A stretch of 64,000 bases of DNA, from NCBI GenBank assembly GCA_017305195.1, contig JAFKMU010000057.1:1-64000 (forward strand). The letters are read 5' to 3'. Both the position numbers and the translations under genes were made by a program. This DNA is from Verrucomicrobiota bacterium (GTDB lineage Bacteria; Verrucomicrobiota; Verrucomicrobiia; Chthoniobacterales; Terrimicrobiaceae). The notes below the pieces were generated by a model, which saw nothing but the letters and a program-made list of their open reading frames with translations, did not search any database and was not told the origin of the DNA. Shown piece after piece: positions 44,500 through 53,524 of the stretch (within the stretch, counting starts at the first letter, position 1; the number at the start of each line of letters is the position of its first letter).

Positions 44500-45903
44500 C
44501 TATTCCGGTGCAACATAGCCCTTGGGCCCGCCCAGGCTCATGAAGCGCACATACACGCCGATCGCGGCCAGCAGCGCGATGAGAGCCATCACGCAGCCCG
44601 AGGTGAACGTGTGATAATACGCATTGCCGGTCGCATCGATGAGGCCGCCCACCATCGGCCCCACGGCCATCGAGCCGAGCGAACCCACAATCCCCGAGGC
44701 GCTGGCAAACTGCGCATACCGGCTGCGAGGAAAGAGCCGGGCCCCCAGCGAAGCCCCCACGGTGAAATAGCATCCCGACAGCACGCCATGCAGGACCAGG
44801 GCGATGGCAAACGTCTCGGGCGAACGGGCATTCAGAGCGCCCCACCCGGTCACCAAGGCATACCCAAGCAGGCTCGCGATGCACATTCTCAGCGGATGAA
44901 AGACATCCGCCAGCCACCCGAGGGGATAGGCCAGGATGAGCGAGATCAGGAAGGTCAGCGCGAGGCATTTCCCATATGCATCCATGCTCATCCCCAGGCT
45001 GTTGGCATATGGGATCATGAAGATGTTCACCGGCATGAAGACCAGCGCGGCCGCCATCATCATCACGAAGAGGCCGACATAATACGGGCGGCGGAAACAC
45101 TCGCGGAAATAGGTCTTCACCTCGACCAGCGGATGAGTGCCGGCCCGGGTCTCGGGTGGAGGATACTGCCCCTCCTTCACCTTGAGACACACCCAGTAAA
45201 ACGAGAGCCCGTAGAAGAACCCGATGATGACCAGGATCACCGTGTAGTACGTCTCCACCTTGCCGAGAATGCAGAAGTTGAAGATCATGCCGTCCACGAG
45301 GCTCACCGCGCGGAAGAGCCCATAAAATCGCCCGAGGAACTGCTGCGGAACGACATCGTTGATCAGCCCGCCAAAGATCGCCATCGCCGCGATGGTGGCA
45401 AACTCAAAGATCGCCCAAAACACCCCGAAGCAGATCACCGCGACAAGGATCTCGCTCTGGCCGGGGAAATGCCCGTGGACCCAGCGGGCCACATGGGGGG
45501 TGACTCCGAGTCCGATCATGCCTGCGGCCGCGATCGGCGTCGTAACGAGGAGGAATGGTATCCGCCGCCCTCGGGGCCCGCGATGGCGGTCCGACTTTAC
45601 GCTGATGATCGGCCCCAGAATAAGTCCGACCAGCGAGGGGAACGAACTGATCAGCAGGGCGAAAAGAAAATTCGGGACGTCCAGATGCTTGAGATACCAC
45701 TGGGCCATCGGCCCGACGGAGCGGTCCCTCATCGACCAGGAGAAATCTCCCAGCAGCAGCAGAAAAAACAACACGACCAGGCCGCCCGCCGTATATCGCA
45801 GCGTGCCGACCCGCCAGACCTTCTCTCCCGTCGCGGCTCGCTCCGTGGCCGCATCATCCGGCGAGACTTCGCCCGGGCCGGACGGTTGCGAGACCTGGGA
45901 CAT
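44500..45903 (-). CDS. MFS sugar transporter (GPH-like)
   Basis: The 467-residue protein has about twelve hydrophobic segments (for example LRYTAGGLVVLFFLLLLGD, FLFALLISSFPSLVGLILG, PFLLVTTPIAAAGMIGLG, YTVILVIIGFFYGLSFYWVCL, GCVMALIALLAAIGVYVRF). The loop GPIISVKSDRHRGPRGRRIPFLL after helix 2 matches the GPH/MFS_2-type motif seen in disaccharide and glucuronide carriers. It probably brings in the sugar handled by the neighbouring trehalase and GH13 genes. ATG 45903 was preferred over TTG 45918. Confidence 0.82.
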   Translation of the reverse strand: MSQVSQPSGPGEVSPDDAATERAATGEKVWRVGTLRYTAGGLVVLFFLLLLGDFSWSMRDRSVGPMAQWYLKHLDVPNFLFALLISSFPSLVGLILGPIISVKSDRHRGPRGRRIPFLLVTTPIAAAGMIGLGVTPHVARWVHGHFPGQSEILVAVICFGVFWAIFEFATIAAMAIFGGLINDVVPQQFLGRFYGLFRAVSLVDGMIFNFCILGKVETYYTVILVIIGFFYGLSFYWVCLKVKEGQYPPPETRAGTHPLVEVKTYFRECFRRPYYVGLFVMMMAAALVFMPVNIFMIPYANSLGMSMDAYGKCLALTFLISLILAYPLGWLADVFHPLRMCIASLLGYALVTGWGALNARSPETFAIALVLHGVLSGCYFTVGASLGARLFPRSRYAQFASASGIVGSLGSMAVGPMVGGLIDATGNAYYHTFTSGCVMALIALLAAIGVYVRFMSLGGPKGYVAPE

Positions 45904-45936
45904 CGTACTTTGGCGCAAAGACTCGTCGCGATTCCC

Positions 45937-46620
45937 TTACTGGGAGGAAATCTCCAGCCCTGCGACAGAGGCCTCGAAATATCCTGCGGCGGGACGGCGC
46001 ACCGCCTTGAGGACGAAGTACGGCGACACACCCTGCCAGAGCGACAGGTCGACCTTGTCTCCGATCTCTCCAGTAAATTCCTGGTCGCCCGAGCCGTCCT
46101 TGATCTTCACCACGATCTTTTCCCGGTTCAGGGACAACACGATCTCGGATACGGGAAGGATCACTTTGCCCGCCACCAGGTCCACCGGCGCCGCATTCTC
46201 TCCTCCTCCGCCACGAGGGCTGGCCACATTGAAGGAGCCATCACCGTTCAGGCAGAATCTCACGTACGCCGAAGAGGTCGTCTCCAGAGCCTTGTCCGTG
46301 CTCAGGAGGATGACAAAGGCTTTCTTCGCATCCGGTGCGTCACCGCCAAATTCGATCCCCGAAACCCGGATCTGCAATGGATGTTCCGTAAAGTTCAGCG
46401 CATCGGAGGGCTCCGTCGTAAGCAAAACTCCGTTGGCATACCCTCCTTCATCACCGGCCGCTTTCAGCAACAGTTTATCTCCGAGCACCTGCACAGCTCC
46501 CTGCGTTTTCCACCCCGGCGTTTTCGGCAGATCGACGATGGATTCGGAAAAAACCGGCTGACCCGCAAATGCCGAGCTGGCAGCGAGCGAAAAAGCAATC
46601 AACAAGGGACGCATGTTCAT
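45937..46620 (-). CDS. secreted protein of unknown function
   Basis: The 227-residue protein starts at ATG 46620 behind a strong AGGAGG box. It has a signal peptide (MNMRPLLIAFSLAASSAFA). The mature part is beta-rich (LQIRVSGIEFGGDAP, KAFVILLSTDKALE, AYVRFCLNGDGSFNVAS, VKIKDGSGDQEFTGEIGDKVDLSLWQG), like a laminin-G or jelly-roll fold, but no named family is recognised. It is 33 bases upstream of the transporter on the same strand. Confidence 0.65.
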   Translation of the reverse strand: MNMRPLLIAFSLAASSAFAGQPVFSESIVDLPKTPGWKTQGAVQVLGDKLLLKAAGDEGGYANGVLLTTEPSDALNFTEHPLQIRVSGIEFGGDAPDAKKAFVILLSTDKALETTSSAYVRFCLNGDGSFNVASPRGGGGENAAPVDLVAGKVILPVSEIVLSLNREKIVVKIKDGSGDQEFTGEIGDKVDLSLWQGVSPYFVLKAVRRPAAGYFEASVAGLEISSQ

Positions 46621-46761
46621 AAGGGGTGTACCTCCTAAAGGGGGGGAAGAGATTTCCTGACTCTTAGCCCATTCCCGGGCGGGAACGCAACAAGGCAGAC
46701 GCGAACGATCCCCCGTCCCGCTCACTGCTCTGCCTTGATGTCAAATCACTGATGGGTTCTC

Positions 46762-48090
46762 CTATACCGTGCGGCGGCGGAGGCGGAAAGCGATCAGGGC
46801 GACACCCAGCGCACCCAGGGCAATCGTCGACGGCTCCGGCACTGCGGTGAACGAAAGCACGCCTGCGTTGCTCAGAGATGCGGTGTAGTTGGCTGAGTCG
46901 TAACCGGTAAAGGTCAGATTCGAGAATGACCCGCTGCTGAATCCCGAGAAGAGCGCGTAGGTATTCGCATAGCTGAACCCAACTCCGAGCGTGAAAGCGA
47001 GAGTCGTATCCGCGAGGCTGAATGCGCCCGTTCCCGACCCGGCGATCTGGTCTGTGCCCGTGCCCAGGTCAAACTTGATCACTCCGCCGGTGGTCGCAAG
47101 ATTCTGATTCACCGACAGCGTGAATTTGCCCGGAGCCGTACCACGGATGTCGATGATGCCCGCGCTCATCGAAACCATACCAGCGCCGAGTTTGATATCC
47201 GCCGCGTTGCTCTGCAGCGTCCCGCCGCTCACCGTCACGGATGATGTGTTGTTCAAGCTCCCTGCCAGGAGGAGCGTGCCGGAGGAAACTGTCGTCGTCC
47301 CATTGTAGTTCAGGTTTGATCCGCCCAGGGTCTGCGTGCCTGCCCCGGCGATTACCACGCTCAATGCGGTCGAGCTGTTCAAGCTGCCGGTATACGCGGT
47401 GGTCGTCCCGGATTTTGTCCGGATCGTCAGCACATTTCCCGTCGTGGTCGCGCTCACCGTGCCGCTGCCGGAAAGCCCGGCAATCTCCTGGGTGATGTTA
47501 TTCTTGGCGATACGGAACGTTGTTCCCGAGGACATGTTAAGCGTGGTTGTCACCGGCAGCGCATTGCTCACGTTGTCGGACAACACATACGCCGTCCCGG
47601 ACAGGGTCGTATCCCCGGTGTAGTCGGCCGCCACCTTGACATTCAACCGCCCCTGGTTGTTGACCGTGCCGGTACTGCTATAGGAAAGCCCGTGATTTCC
47701 CGTCAGCTTGGCAAAGAGGTCAATGCTGCCGCTGCTGCCGGAAACACCTGCCGTCGAGATGTTCTGCACATCCAGCGTCCCCGCCCCGTTGAGAACCATC
47801 GTCGCTCCGCCATTGGTGGTCAGGGTGCCGGTCACGATATTGGTCGTTAGGGTGACGGTCGCCCCCGCCCCGAATGGGTTGAAGTAAGCGGTATTGCCAC
47901 TTCCATTGACCCAGGCCGTTGTCGATGCGCCGTCATTCCAGTTTGCCGTGGTCAGGTCCCAATTGCCGCCGGTCGTGGGAACCCAGGAATAAGTGTCCGC
48001 AACGGCGGTGTGGGCCGCCAGCGCCGAAGCGCCAGCCAGCGTATAAAGAAGGTGTCTCGCGAAGCGATGAGTGAGGGGTGCTTTTTTCAT
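46762..48090 (-). CDS. autotransporter-type beta-strand repeat protein with PEP-CTERM tail
   Basis: The 442-residue protein has a signal peptide (RHLLYTLAGASALAAHTAVA), the opening DTYSWVPTTGGNWDLTTANWNDG common to this family, Gly/Thr/Asn-rich strand repeats, and the sorting tail AVPEPSTIALGALGVALIAFRLRRR. It is the second such protein in the window. A perfect GTCAA-N4-TTGAC palindrome lies 70 bases upstream, suggesting sugar-dependent control by the nearby LacI protein. Confidence 0.8.
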   Translation of the reverse strand: MKKAPLTHRFARHLLYTLAGASALAAHTAVADTYSWVPTTGGNWDLTTANWNDGASTTAWVNGSGNTAYFNPFGAGATVTLTTNIVTGTLTTNGGATMVLNGAGTLDVQNISTAGVSGSSGSIDLFAKLTGNHGLSYSSTGTVNNQGRLNVKVAADYTGDTTLSGTAYVLSDNVSNALPVTTTLNMSSGTTFRIAKNNITQEIAGLSGSGTVSATTTGNVLTIRTKSGTTTAYTGSLNSSTALSVVIAGAGTQTLGGSNLNYNGTTTVSSGTLLLAGSLNNTSSVTVSGGTLQSNAADIKLGAGMVSMSAGIIDIRGTAPGKFTLSVNQNLATTGGVIKFDLGTGTDQIAGSGTGAFSLADTTLAFTLGVGFSYANTYALFSGFSSGSFSNLTFTGYDSANYTASLSNAGVLSFTAVPEPSTIALGALGVALIAFRLRRRTV

Positions 48091-48160
48091 GGTGGGGTAT
48101 TAGGATTGGGGACGGAGAAAAATCTGGTTATTCCGCCCGGAAGCCGCAAGGCGGCCCGTA

Positions 48161-48174
48161 GTCAAACTGTTGAC
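48161..48174. promoter_or_regulatory. candidate LacI operator (perfect palindrome)
   Basis: GTCAAACTGTTGAC is a perfect inverted repeat with core TCAA-N4-TTGA, upstream of the minus-strand PEP-CTERM gene starting at 48090. Similar sites occur near five other starts in this locus. Confidence 0.6.
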
Positions 48175-48310
48175 AAAACCGCGAAATTCATGAACAGCCG
48201 ATCCCCAATTCCGCTTCCCGGAGACTATTAGCGAACGAAAGCTTCCGGCGTTTCCCGGAACGAATGCCTCTCCCCGCACGACCCGAGCCTCCCGGTCCTG
48301 GCGAGAAGCC

Positions 48311-49750
48311 TTACTGGCCCGAGGCGGCCGCGCCGACAGGGGTCGAATCAGACACGCGCTCGATGGAGACATCGTCCACAAAGACGCGCCCGACTCCGCT
48401 ATCGACCAGGAGGCAGACGTTCACTTTCTCCACGTTTGCAGCCATCTCAAAGACGCCCTCGATCCTGGTCCAGGTGCGGGGAACCTCCTGCCCCGCCAGC
48501 ACCGAAGGACTGTCCCCGCCCATGCCATTGAAGCCGAGAAAATACATGCCGCTGTTGCTGAAGCCGGGCCCGAACATCGAGATGCGCAGCAGGAATCCCG
48601 GTGTCTTCGACGACGCAACAAAGTCGTCCCCGGCACGCACCCACGCCGAAACCCGATACTTTTGCCCGGCGGCAAAGCTGGCGCTCTTGAGATACTGCAG
48701 CACCGCGTATCGGGACGGTCCTGCGGAAGACAGTTCCATCGCTCCGCTGCCGGCATGCGCCTTGTCGGCCACGACCTGAAACTGGCAGGCGGCCGAGGCC
48801 GACTTCGCCGGGTCGTAGAGAGACCAGCCCCGGCTGCCGTTTTCGAAATCGCCATTCGTCAGGAGGTTCTCCGAGAGCGGCGGAGGTTCCGCGGCGGGCG
48901 GAGTCGCCTCGCCGCCCCCCGGCTTCTTGTTAGCCGCAGGCAGGATCGTCACCTGAAGCGAGCCGGGCTGGCGCGTCTTCAGGTACTCCGATGGAGTGGT
49001 AAACACCACCCCCTGCGATTGCAGATACTCCACCAGCTTCTGGAACTCGGCGAAACGCTCGTCCGTCCATTGGTTGGGATGCCCCTGGATCACGAAGCAA
49101 TCGCGCGTACCCGCCATCACCTCGTAGTCATGCCTGACCTTTTGGGGATTGGGGACGAAGAGCGGAGCCTCGATGTTCATCTCCGTGCGGTCCAGGATCA
49201 GAGCCTGGGGCAGGTCGGCGGCATCCTTGGGATTTCCGTAAAGCACGACCTTGATATCCGGATCTGCCGCGAGAGCCTGCACCGTCGCCGCGTCCGTCTT
49301 GTTGAAAGGCGCTCCGAACGCCGCAAAGGGCGCTCCCAGGATCCGCCTCGCGAGCTGCTGGCTTTTCGCGATGTGCTCCTTTTGCTGTTCGAGAGACGGC
49401 CCGCTGAACTCCCACACATCCTTGCCGTCCTCCTTCCACTGCTTGTGGTCGTAGCCATGAAGCCAGAACTCGACCAGGCCCGTCTGCTGTACTTCCTTGA
49501 GCCAGTCATAGTAGGCCTGTTTACCGCTCTCGAGCGAAACGCAAATGATGCCCGCCGAGGCTTTGATGTTCCTGCCCTTCAAGTACTCGAAAGTACGCCT
49601 CCACTGCGGAGTGCCGTTCGTCACGTCATCGAGCTTGAGAATCACGTAGGTCGTGGTGATCGCGGGCGTCTCAGCCGACGCGGCGACGCCGGGGAGTCCT
49701 GCCGAAAGTAACGTGGCCGCAAACAGCCGGGCGAACAGTGGATTTTTCAT
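48311..49750 (-). CDS. polysaccharide deacetylase-like protein with C-terminal carbohydrate-binding module
   Basis: The 479-residue protein has a signal peptide (MKNPLFARLFAATLLSAG...). The N-terminal half has the NodB-like barrel traits: TYVILKLDDVTNG with the metal-site Asp pair, VEFWLHGYDHKQW with the second metal motif, FAAFGAPFNKTD and CFVIQGHPNQW. A proline-rich linker (about 275-300) leads to a CBM4/9-type sandwich (NLLTNGDFENGSRGWSLYD, KYRVSAWVRAGDDF, VNVCLLVDSGVGRVFVDDVSI). Deacetylation of a secreted or environmental polysaccharide is likely. Another ATG 24 bases upstream (49774) is possible. Confidence 0.78.
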   Translation of the reverse strand: MKNPLFARLFAATLLSAGLPGVAASAETPAITTTYVILKLDDVTNGTPQWRRTFEYLKGRNIKASAGIICVSLESGKQAYYDWLKEVQQTGLVEFWLHGYDHKQWKEDGKDVWEFSGPSLEQQKEHIAKSQQLARRILGAPFAAFGAPFNKTDAATVQALAADPDIKVVLYGNPKDAADLPQALILDRTEMNIEAPLFVPNPQKVRHDYEVMAGTRDCFVIQGHPNQWTDERFAEFQKLVEYLQSQGVVFTTPSEYLKTRQPGSLQVTILPAANKKPGGGEATPPAAEPPPLSENLLTNGDFENGSRGWSLYDPAKSASAACQFQVVADKAHAGSGAMELSSAGPSRYAVLQYLKSASFAAGQKYRVSAWVRAGDDFVASSKTPGFLLRISMFGPGFSNSGMYFLGFNGMGGDSPSVLAGQEVPRTWTRIEGVFEMAANVEKVNVCLLVDSGVGRVFVDDVSIERVSDSTPVGAAASGQ

Positions 49751-49815
49751 ATCTTGGGGAATCTGGGAACTCATTCACTTTTGCATATCCTGAAAAATGC
49801 AAAAGGAGCGGCTCG

Positions 49816-49829
49816 CTCAAACCATTGAG
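49816..49829. promoter_or_regulatory. candidate LacI operator upstream of the deacetylase-like gene
   Basis: CTCAAACCATTGAG, within the longer palindrome GCTCAAACCATTGAGC, has the TCAA-N4-TTGA core. It is 66-79 bases before the deacetylase start at 49750 on the minus strand. Confidence 0.55.
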
Positions 49830-49866
49830 CTATTTTATCGGTAAACCGCCGCCGGAATCGGGAACG

Positions 49867-51279
49867 CTAGTCTCCGGTGATGGCTGGCGCTGCGGCATGC
49901 CAGCCGTCGGCCTTGCCATTGCTCTGCTGAACCCGGGCGACAAAGTCATCATACGGCTCGTCGGTGATTTTGAGCAGTCCGTAGTTCGAGTTCTCTCCGT
50001 CAAAGCGCCCCTCGGCCGGCTCGTCGACATGCTTGAACCAATGATAGCCAACCACCGCCGGATGGGACATGAGGGACTGCACGTACTTTGCATACGCCGC
50101 CGCGCGTTCGGGTTGATTGCCCACCTTCGGCCCGGCGCCCTTGGTGTTGGGGAGGCCGGAATCAGTGGCGCGAAAGGCAAACTCGCCGACCAGCAGCGGA
50201 CGCCCATAGGCGGCATATCGCTCCGCCGCGCCCTTCGGATCGGTGGTGTAGCTGTTGAATGAAATCACATCCGAGTGACGGGCTGCGGCCTCAAGCACTG
50301 GCTTCGCCGGGGTGTAGGCAAACCGGCAGCCAAATACCATGTGGTTTGGCGCGGCGGCGCGCACCGCCTGCTCCGTCACCGCGAAATATCGCTCGGCCAG
50401 CAATCCGAGAAAGGCATCGCAATCCGCCATGTACTGCCTGCGCCTGTCCTCGCTCCCGTCGGCGGCGCGGTCGATCTCCTGATTTTGCTTTGCCTTGTCC
50501 TTGTGCGGGAAGGGATTGGCGATTCCCCGGGCATCCGCGAGCTCCTCCCAGGAGGCCGCGCCGGTCTTCCACACTTCGTTGAACGCGGCCACGTTGGCAT
50601 AACGCTTGCCCAGCATCTCCATGGCGGCCTTGCGACCCGGGGAATCCTTCGATCCATTGAGAAAACTGACGAGCAGCTCATCCTGGCTGCGCCAGTCCGG
50701 CCCCCAGCGCAACTCATTGTCGATAAACCAGCCCAGGATATTCGGGTCCGCCGCCTGGGGGGTGCATACCCGCGAGGCCTTCTCGCGTGCAAACGTCTCA
50801 AAATCCGGACTGAAGACATCCGGGAACACGCCCATTTCCCAGGCGCTCTTTTTCCCTCCCTCCACCTCGATCTGCTCCCGTGCAAAGTCCGCCGCGATAT
50901 TCAGGATGGGAGTGCGGGCGAGGCTGCGGCCGTATTTATCCGCGCCCCCCAGGCCATCATCACACCATGCGCCGAGGGTGTTGAAATTCCAGTCGAGGAG
51001 CTGGGTCGCCTTCGCGGCGCGCCAGGCTTCGACCGAGGCGTATTTTTTTGCATTGGCCTCTCCATAAAGAGACGGCCCGACGCCCAGGATCTTGTCCGGA
51101 GCGTAATTCGCGGCGCAGACTCCCTTGGAGACGAACAAATCGCCCTGCGGCGTAATCATCCACCAGCGACCGTCTCTTTTCTCCGTGTGAAAGAAGCCGG
51201 TAGCCTCCGCATGACCCGTACATACCGGCATCTGGCAGGATAATCCGGCCATCGCAACAATCCAAAGGGGAGATCGCAT
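49867..51279 (-). CDS. secreted GH50/agarase-like glycoside hydrolase
   Basis: The 470-residue protein has a weak signal region (MRSPLWIVAMAGLSCQMPVCTGHA), then the opening FFHTEKRDGRWWMITPQGDLFVSKGVC that is typical of agarase-like clan GH-A enzymes. The catalytic acid is likely in ILGWFIDNELRWG, and the nucleophile in RPLLVGEFAFR, both strand-end glutamates as in the clan. The region after (PAVVGYHWFKHVDEP) closes the barrel. Target may be beta-galactan-type chains, but specificity is not readable. It lies 12 bases downstream of the sialate esterase and is co-transcribed with it. Confidence 0.75.
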   Translation of the reverse strand: MRSPLWIVAMAGLSCQMPVCTGHAEATGFFHTEKRDGRWWMITPQGDLFVSKGVCAANYAPDKILGVGPSLYGEANAKKYASVEAWRAAKATQLLDWNFNTLGAWCDDGLGGADKYGRSLARTPILNIAADFAREQIEVEGGKKSAWEMGVFPDVFSPDFETFAREKASRVCTPQAADPNILGWFIDNELRWGPDWRSQDELLVSFLNGSKDSPGRKAAMEMLGKRYANVAAFNEVWKTGAASWEELADARGIANPFPHKDKAKQNQEIDRAADGSEDRRRQYMADCDAFLGLLAERYFAVTEQAVRAAAPNHMVFGCRFAYTPAKPVLEAAARHSDVISFNSYTTDPKGAAERYAAYGRPLLVGEFAFRATDSGLPNTKGAGPKVGNQPERAAAYAKYVQSLMSHPAVVGYHWFKHVDEPAEGRFDGENSNYGLLKITDEPYDDFVARVQQSNGKADGWHAAAPAITGD

Positions 51280-51291
51280 AGCGGGCTATGC

Positions 51292-53385
51292 TCAATACTT
51301 CGCATTCCTTGAGGCAAGCGGGAAATCGTCGGTGCGGAAGGGACCGGCGGGCAGCCCTGCGGCGTTGTAAAGGTTGCAGAAGGGGTTCTGCGCCCAGGCG
51401 TAGCGCACGGCGACGGGCTTGGAAACGGCATCGGACCATACGAGCACCGTGTCGCCGTCGATCCTGGCATCGGCCCATTCCCATTTTTTGTTTTCTCCGT
51501 AAATCGCAAAGCCTTCGAGTTCCGATTGTGGGCTATTTCTCACCAGGGGAACCATGCGGGGGCTCTTCGAGCTGGGTGCGTATGTCTCGGGCATCGGCCG
51601 GGCCACGAGGCCGGGTTCCGCGTGTTTGAAACGAATCCTCGCCTTGTCCCCTTCGATGGTCATGGAGTCAAAAACGGGCCCCGAATACGCCACATCGCGG
51701 CCATACGTGCGGGCGAGAGCGATGCGCGCCAGGCGGTCGCCGACGGACATCTTGTCCGCCGGATGGATGTCCTCCTCCTCGCCGACATCGATCAGCACGG
51801 CCTGTCCGGTGTTTGGCAGCGAGAGCGCCATGCTCTGCGCTTCGCGCACCTCGGCAAACAAAGACGTCTTCTCGGGCTGCTTGCTGTGCGCTCCGAGGTT
51901 GGCGATCTGGCAGTAGTAGAAAGGAAGGTCGCCCCGATCCCACCGGGCCCTCCAGTCGGTGATCAACGCGGGAAACTCCGTGCGATATTGGTATCCCCGA
52001 TTCCAGTTTCCCTCCCCCTGATACCAGATCACCCCGCGAATGGCATAGGGGATGAGCGGATGGATCATGCCATCGTACATGTAGCCCGCGACATTCTGCG
52101 CATCGATGGGCGTCGGCGGCCGCTTGGGAAACTCCGCCCTGGCGGCCGCATCGAGCGGAGGAAAGACATACTCAACCCTGGCCAGCCACTCGCCCTTGAA
52201 TGAAACGTGATTCCCCTGGAAACGCTGGCCGCCCGGAGCCACTCCGCCGCTCTCGCAGGCGCTGAAGATGCGCAGCGCCAGCACATTGTCCCCCTCGTTC
52301 ACCAGGTCGCCCTTGACGCCGTAGCGATGCACGACGCTGTCAACCCCGCTTTTCCCGACCAGCCGACCGTTCCAGTATACTTCGTTCGCGTCGCGAATGT
52401 TATCGAGGAACATGTCGACGCCCTTTTTCGGAGCGATGTCGGGCTGGGAAGGCGCTGCGACTTTGCGGCGCACCCAGATCGCCCCGGCCTCGGGCAGCCC
52501 AGCCTCCGCGAAGAACCCCGGCAGGGTCACGGGTTTCCAGTCGGAGGTATCGACATTGCTCCCGGCAAATGAGGCGGGCTCTCCCTGTTTTTTATCCTCG
52601 CGTCCGTATTTCCTCTGCCAGGCCCTGTAAAGTTCGGCATACTGGTCAAAGGCGCGCCTGTCGTTGCGCGCGTTGTCTGCACCAGCTTTGAGCACCGGAT
52701 CGGATGCCAGCGCGTCGCGGCTCATCCAGGCTTCGATCATCGTGCCGCCGAGGGCGGAGTTCACCAGCCCGACCGGGTCGCCAAGCTCCTTCTGCACCTG
52801 CTTGCCAAAGAAATACGCCACTGCGGAAAATTTCCCGGAGGTGGCCGGGCCCGCCGCCATCCATTCCCCCTCGACATCATCGAGCGGATCGGCCGACGGG
52901 CTTCTTTTGACGAGGAACTGCCTCAGGTTCGGATTCGACGAGACCGGCGTCTCGGTTTTCGCAATCGGGAAGGAGCCGAGGGGGAAGTCCATATTGGACT
53001 GGCCCGAGCAAAGCCACACCTCCCCGACCAGCACATCACGCACCGTGATCGTATTCCTTCCCTGCACGATCAGATCGTAAGGACCCGGCCCCATGTCCTT
53101 GAGGTTCAACACTGCCTTCCACTTGCCATCCGGCCCGGCGGTGGCCTGGGCTGTCGCCGGGCCGAGGGTTACGATCACGCTTTCTCCGGGTGTCCCCTTG
53201 CCCCAGACCGGCACCACGTCGGACTTTTGGAGCACCGCGTGATCGGAAAAAATCCGTGGGAGGGAAATCTCAGCCCGCGCCGCGCTGGCCACGATTCCGC
53301 CCAGGAGAGCAGCCACGAACGACAGCGCAAGACGGCGGGACAGGCCGCCCGGGAATAAGGCAATACCGATAGGGAAAATCTGCAT
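51292..53385 (-). CDS. sialate O-acetylesterase family protein
   Basis: The 697-residue protein has a signal peptide (RRLALSFVAALLGGIVASAARA) and begins with the canonical family stretch ISLPRIFSDHAVLQKSDVVPVWGKGTPGE. The nucleophile motif VWLCSGQSNMDFPLGS, ALGGTMIEAWMSRDAL, RGVIWYQGEGNWNRGYQYRTEFPALITDWR, and the late DEEDIHPADKMSVGDRLA-like segment with the catalytic His are all present. A jelly-roll insertion is seen in the middle (about 290-400). It removes acetyl esters from sialic acids or other acylated sugars in the periplasm or outside. Confidence 0.87.
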   Translation of the reverse strand: MQIFPIGIALFPGGLSRRLALSFVAALLGGIVASAARAEISLPRIFSDHAVLQKSDVVPVWGKGTPGESVIVTLGPATAQATAGPDGKWKAVLNLKDMGPGPYDLIVQGRNTITVRDVLVGEVWLCSGQSNMDFPLGSFPIAKTETPVSSNPNLRQFLVKRSPSADPLDDVEGEWMAAGPATSGKFSAVAYFFGKQVQKELGDPVGLVNSALGGTMIEAWMSRDALASDPVLKAGADNARNDRRAFDQYAELYRAWQRKYGREDKKQGEPASFAGSNVDTSDWKPVTLPGFFAEAGLPEAGAIWVRRKVAAPSQPDIAPKKGVDMFLDNIRDANEVYWNGRLVGKSGVDSVVHRYGVKGDLVNEGDNVLALRIFSACESGGVAPGGQRFQGNHVSFKGEWLARVEYVFPPLDAAARAEFPKRPPTPIDAQNVAGYMYDGMIHPLIPYAIRGVIWYQGEGNWNRGYQYRTEFPALITDWRARWDRGDLPFYYCQIANLGAHSKQPEKTSLFAEVREAQSMALSLPNTGQAVLIDVGEEEDIHPADKMSVGDRLARIALARTYGRDVAYSGPVFDSMTIEGDKARIRFKHAEPGLVARPMPETYAPSSKSPRMVPLVRNSPQSELEGFAIYGENKKWEWADARIDGDTVLVWSDAVSKPVAVRYAWAQNPFCNLYNAAGLPAGPFRTDDFPLASRNAKY

Positions 53386-53453
53386 AAGGGAATGATCGCC
53401 GGGAGGCGCCGCCTACCATATCCCGGCTGAAACGCCGCGCCAGCAGGGCGGCG

Positions 53454-53467
53454 CTCAATCTGTTGAC
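53454..53467. promoter_or_regulatory. candidate LacI operator upstream of the sialate O-acetylesterase
   Basis: CTCAATCTGTTGAC carries the TCAA-N4-TTGA core and lies 69-82 bases upstream of the minus-strand start at 53385. Confidence 0.55.
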
Positions 53468-53524
53468 CCGGTCATTTCCGGATCGCTCGCCGGTCCCCCC
53501 TCACCATAAACCCAGCCGATGCCT

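Noticed and set aside
44611-46638. Plus-strand open frame of 675 codons antisense to the MFS transporter
   Set aside because: Rich in His, Arg and Asp with no hydrophobic core or known motif; the opposite strand encodes a clear 12-helix transporter and a secreted protein.
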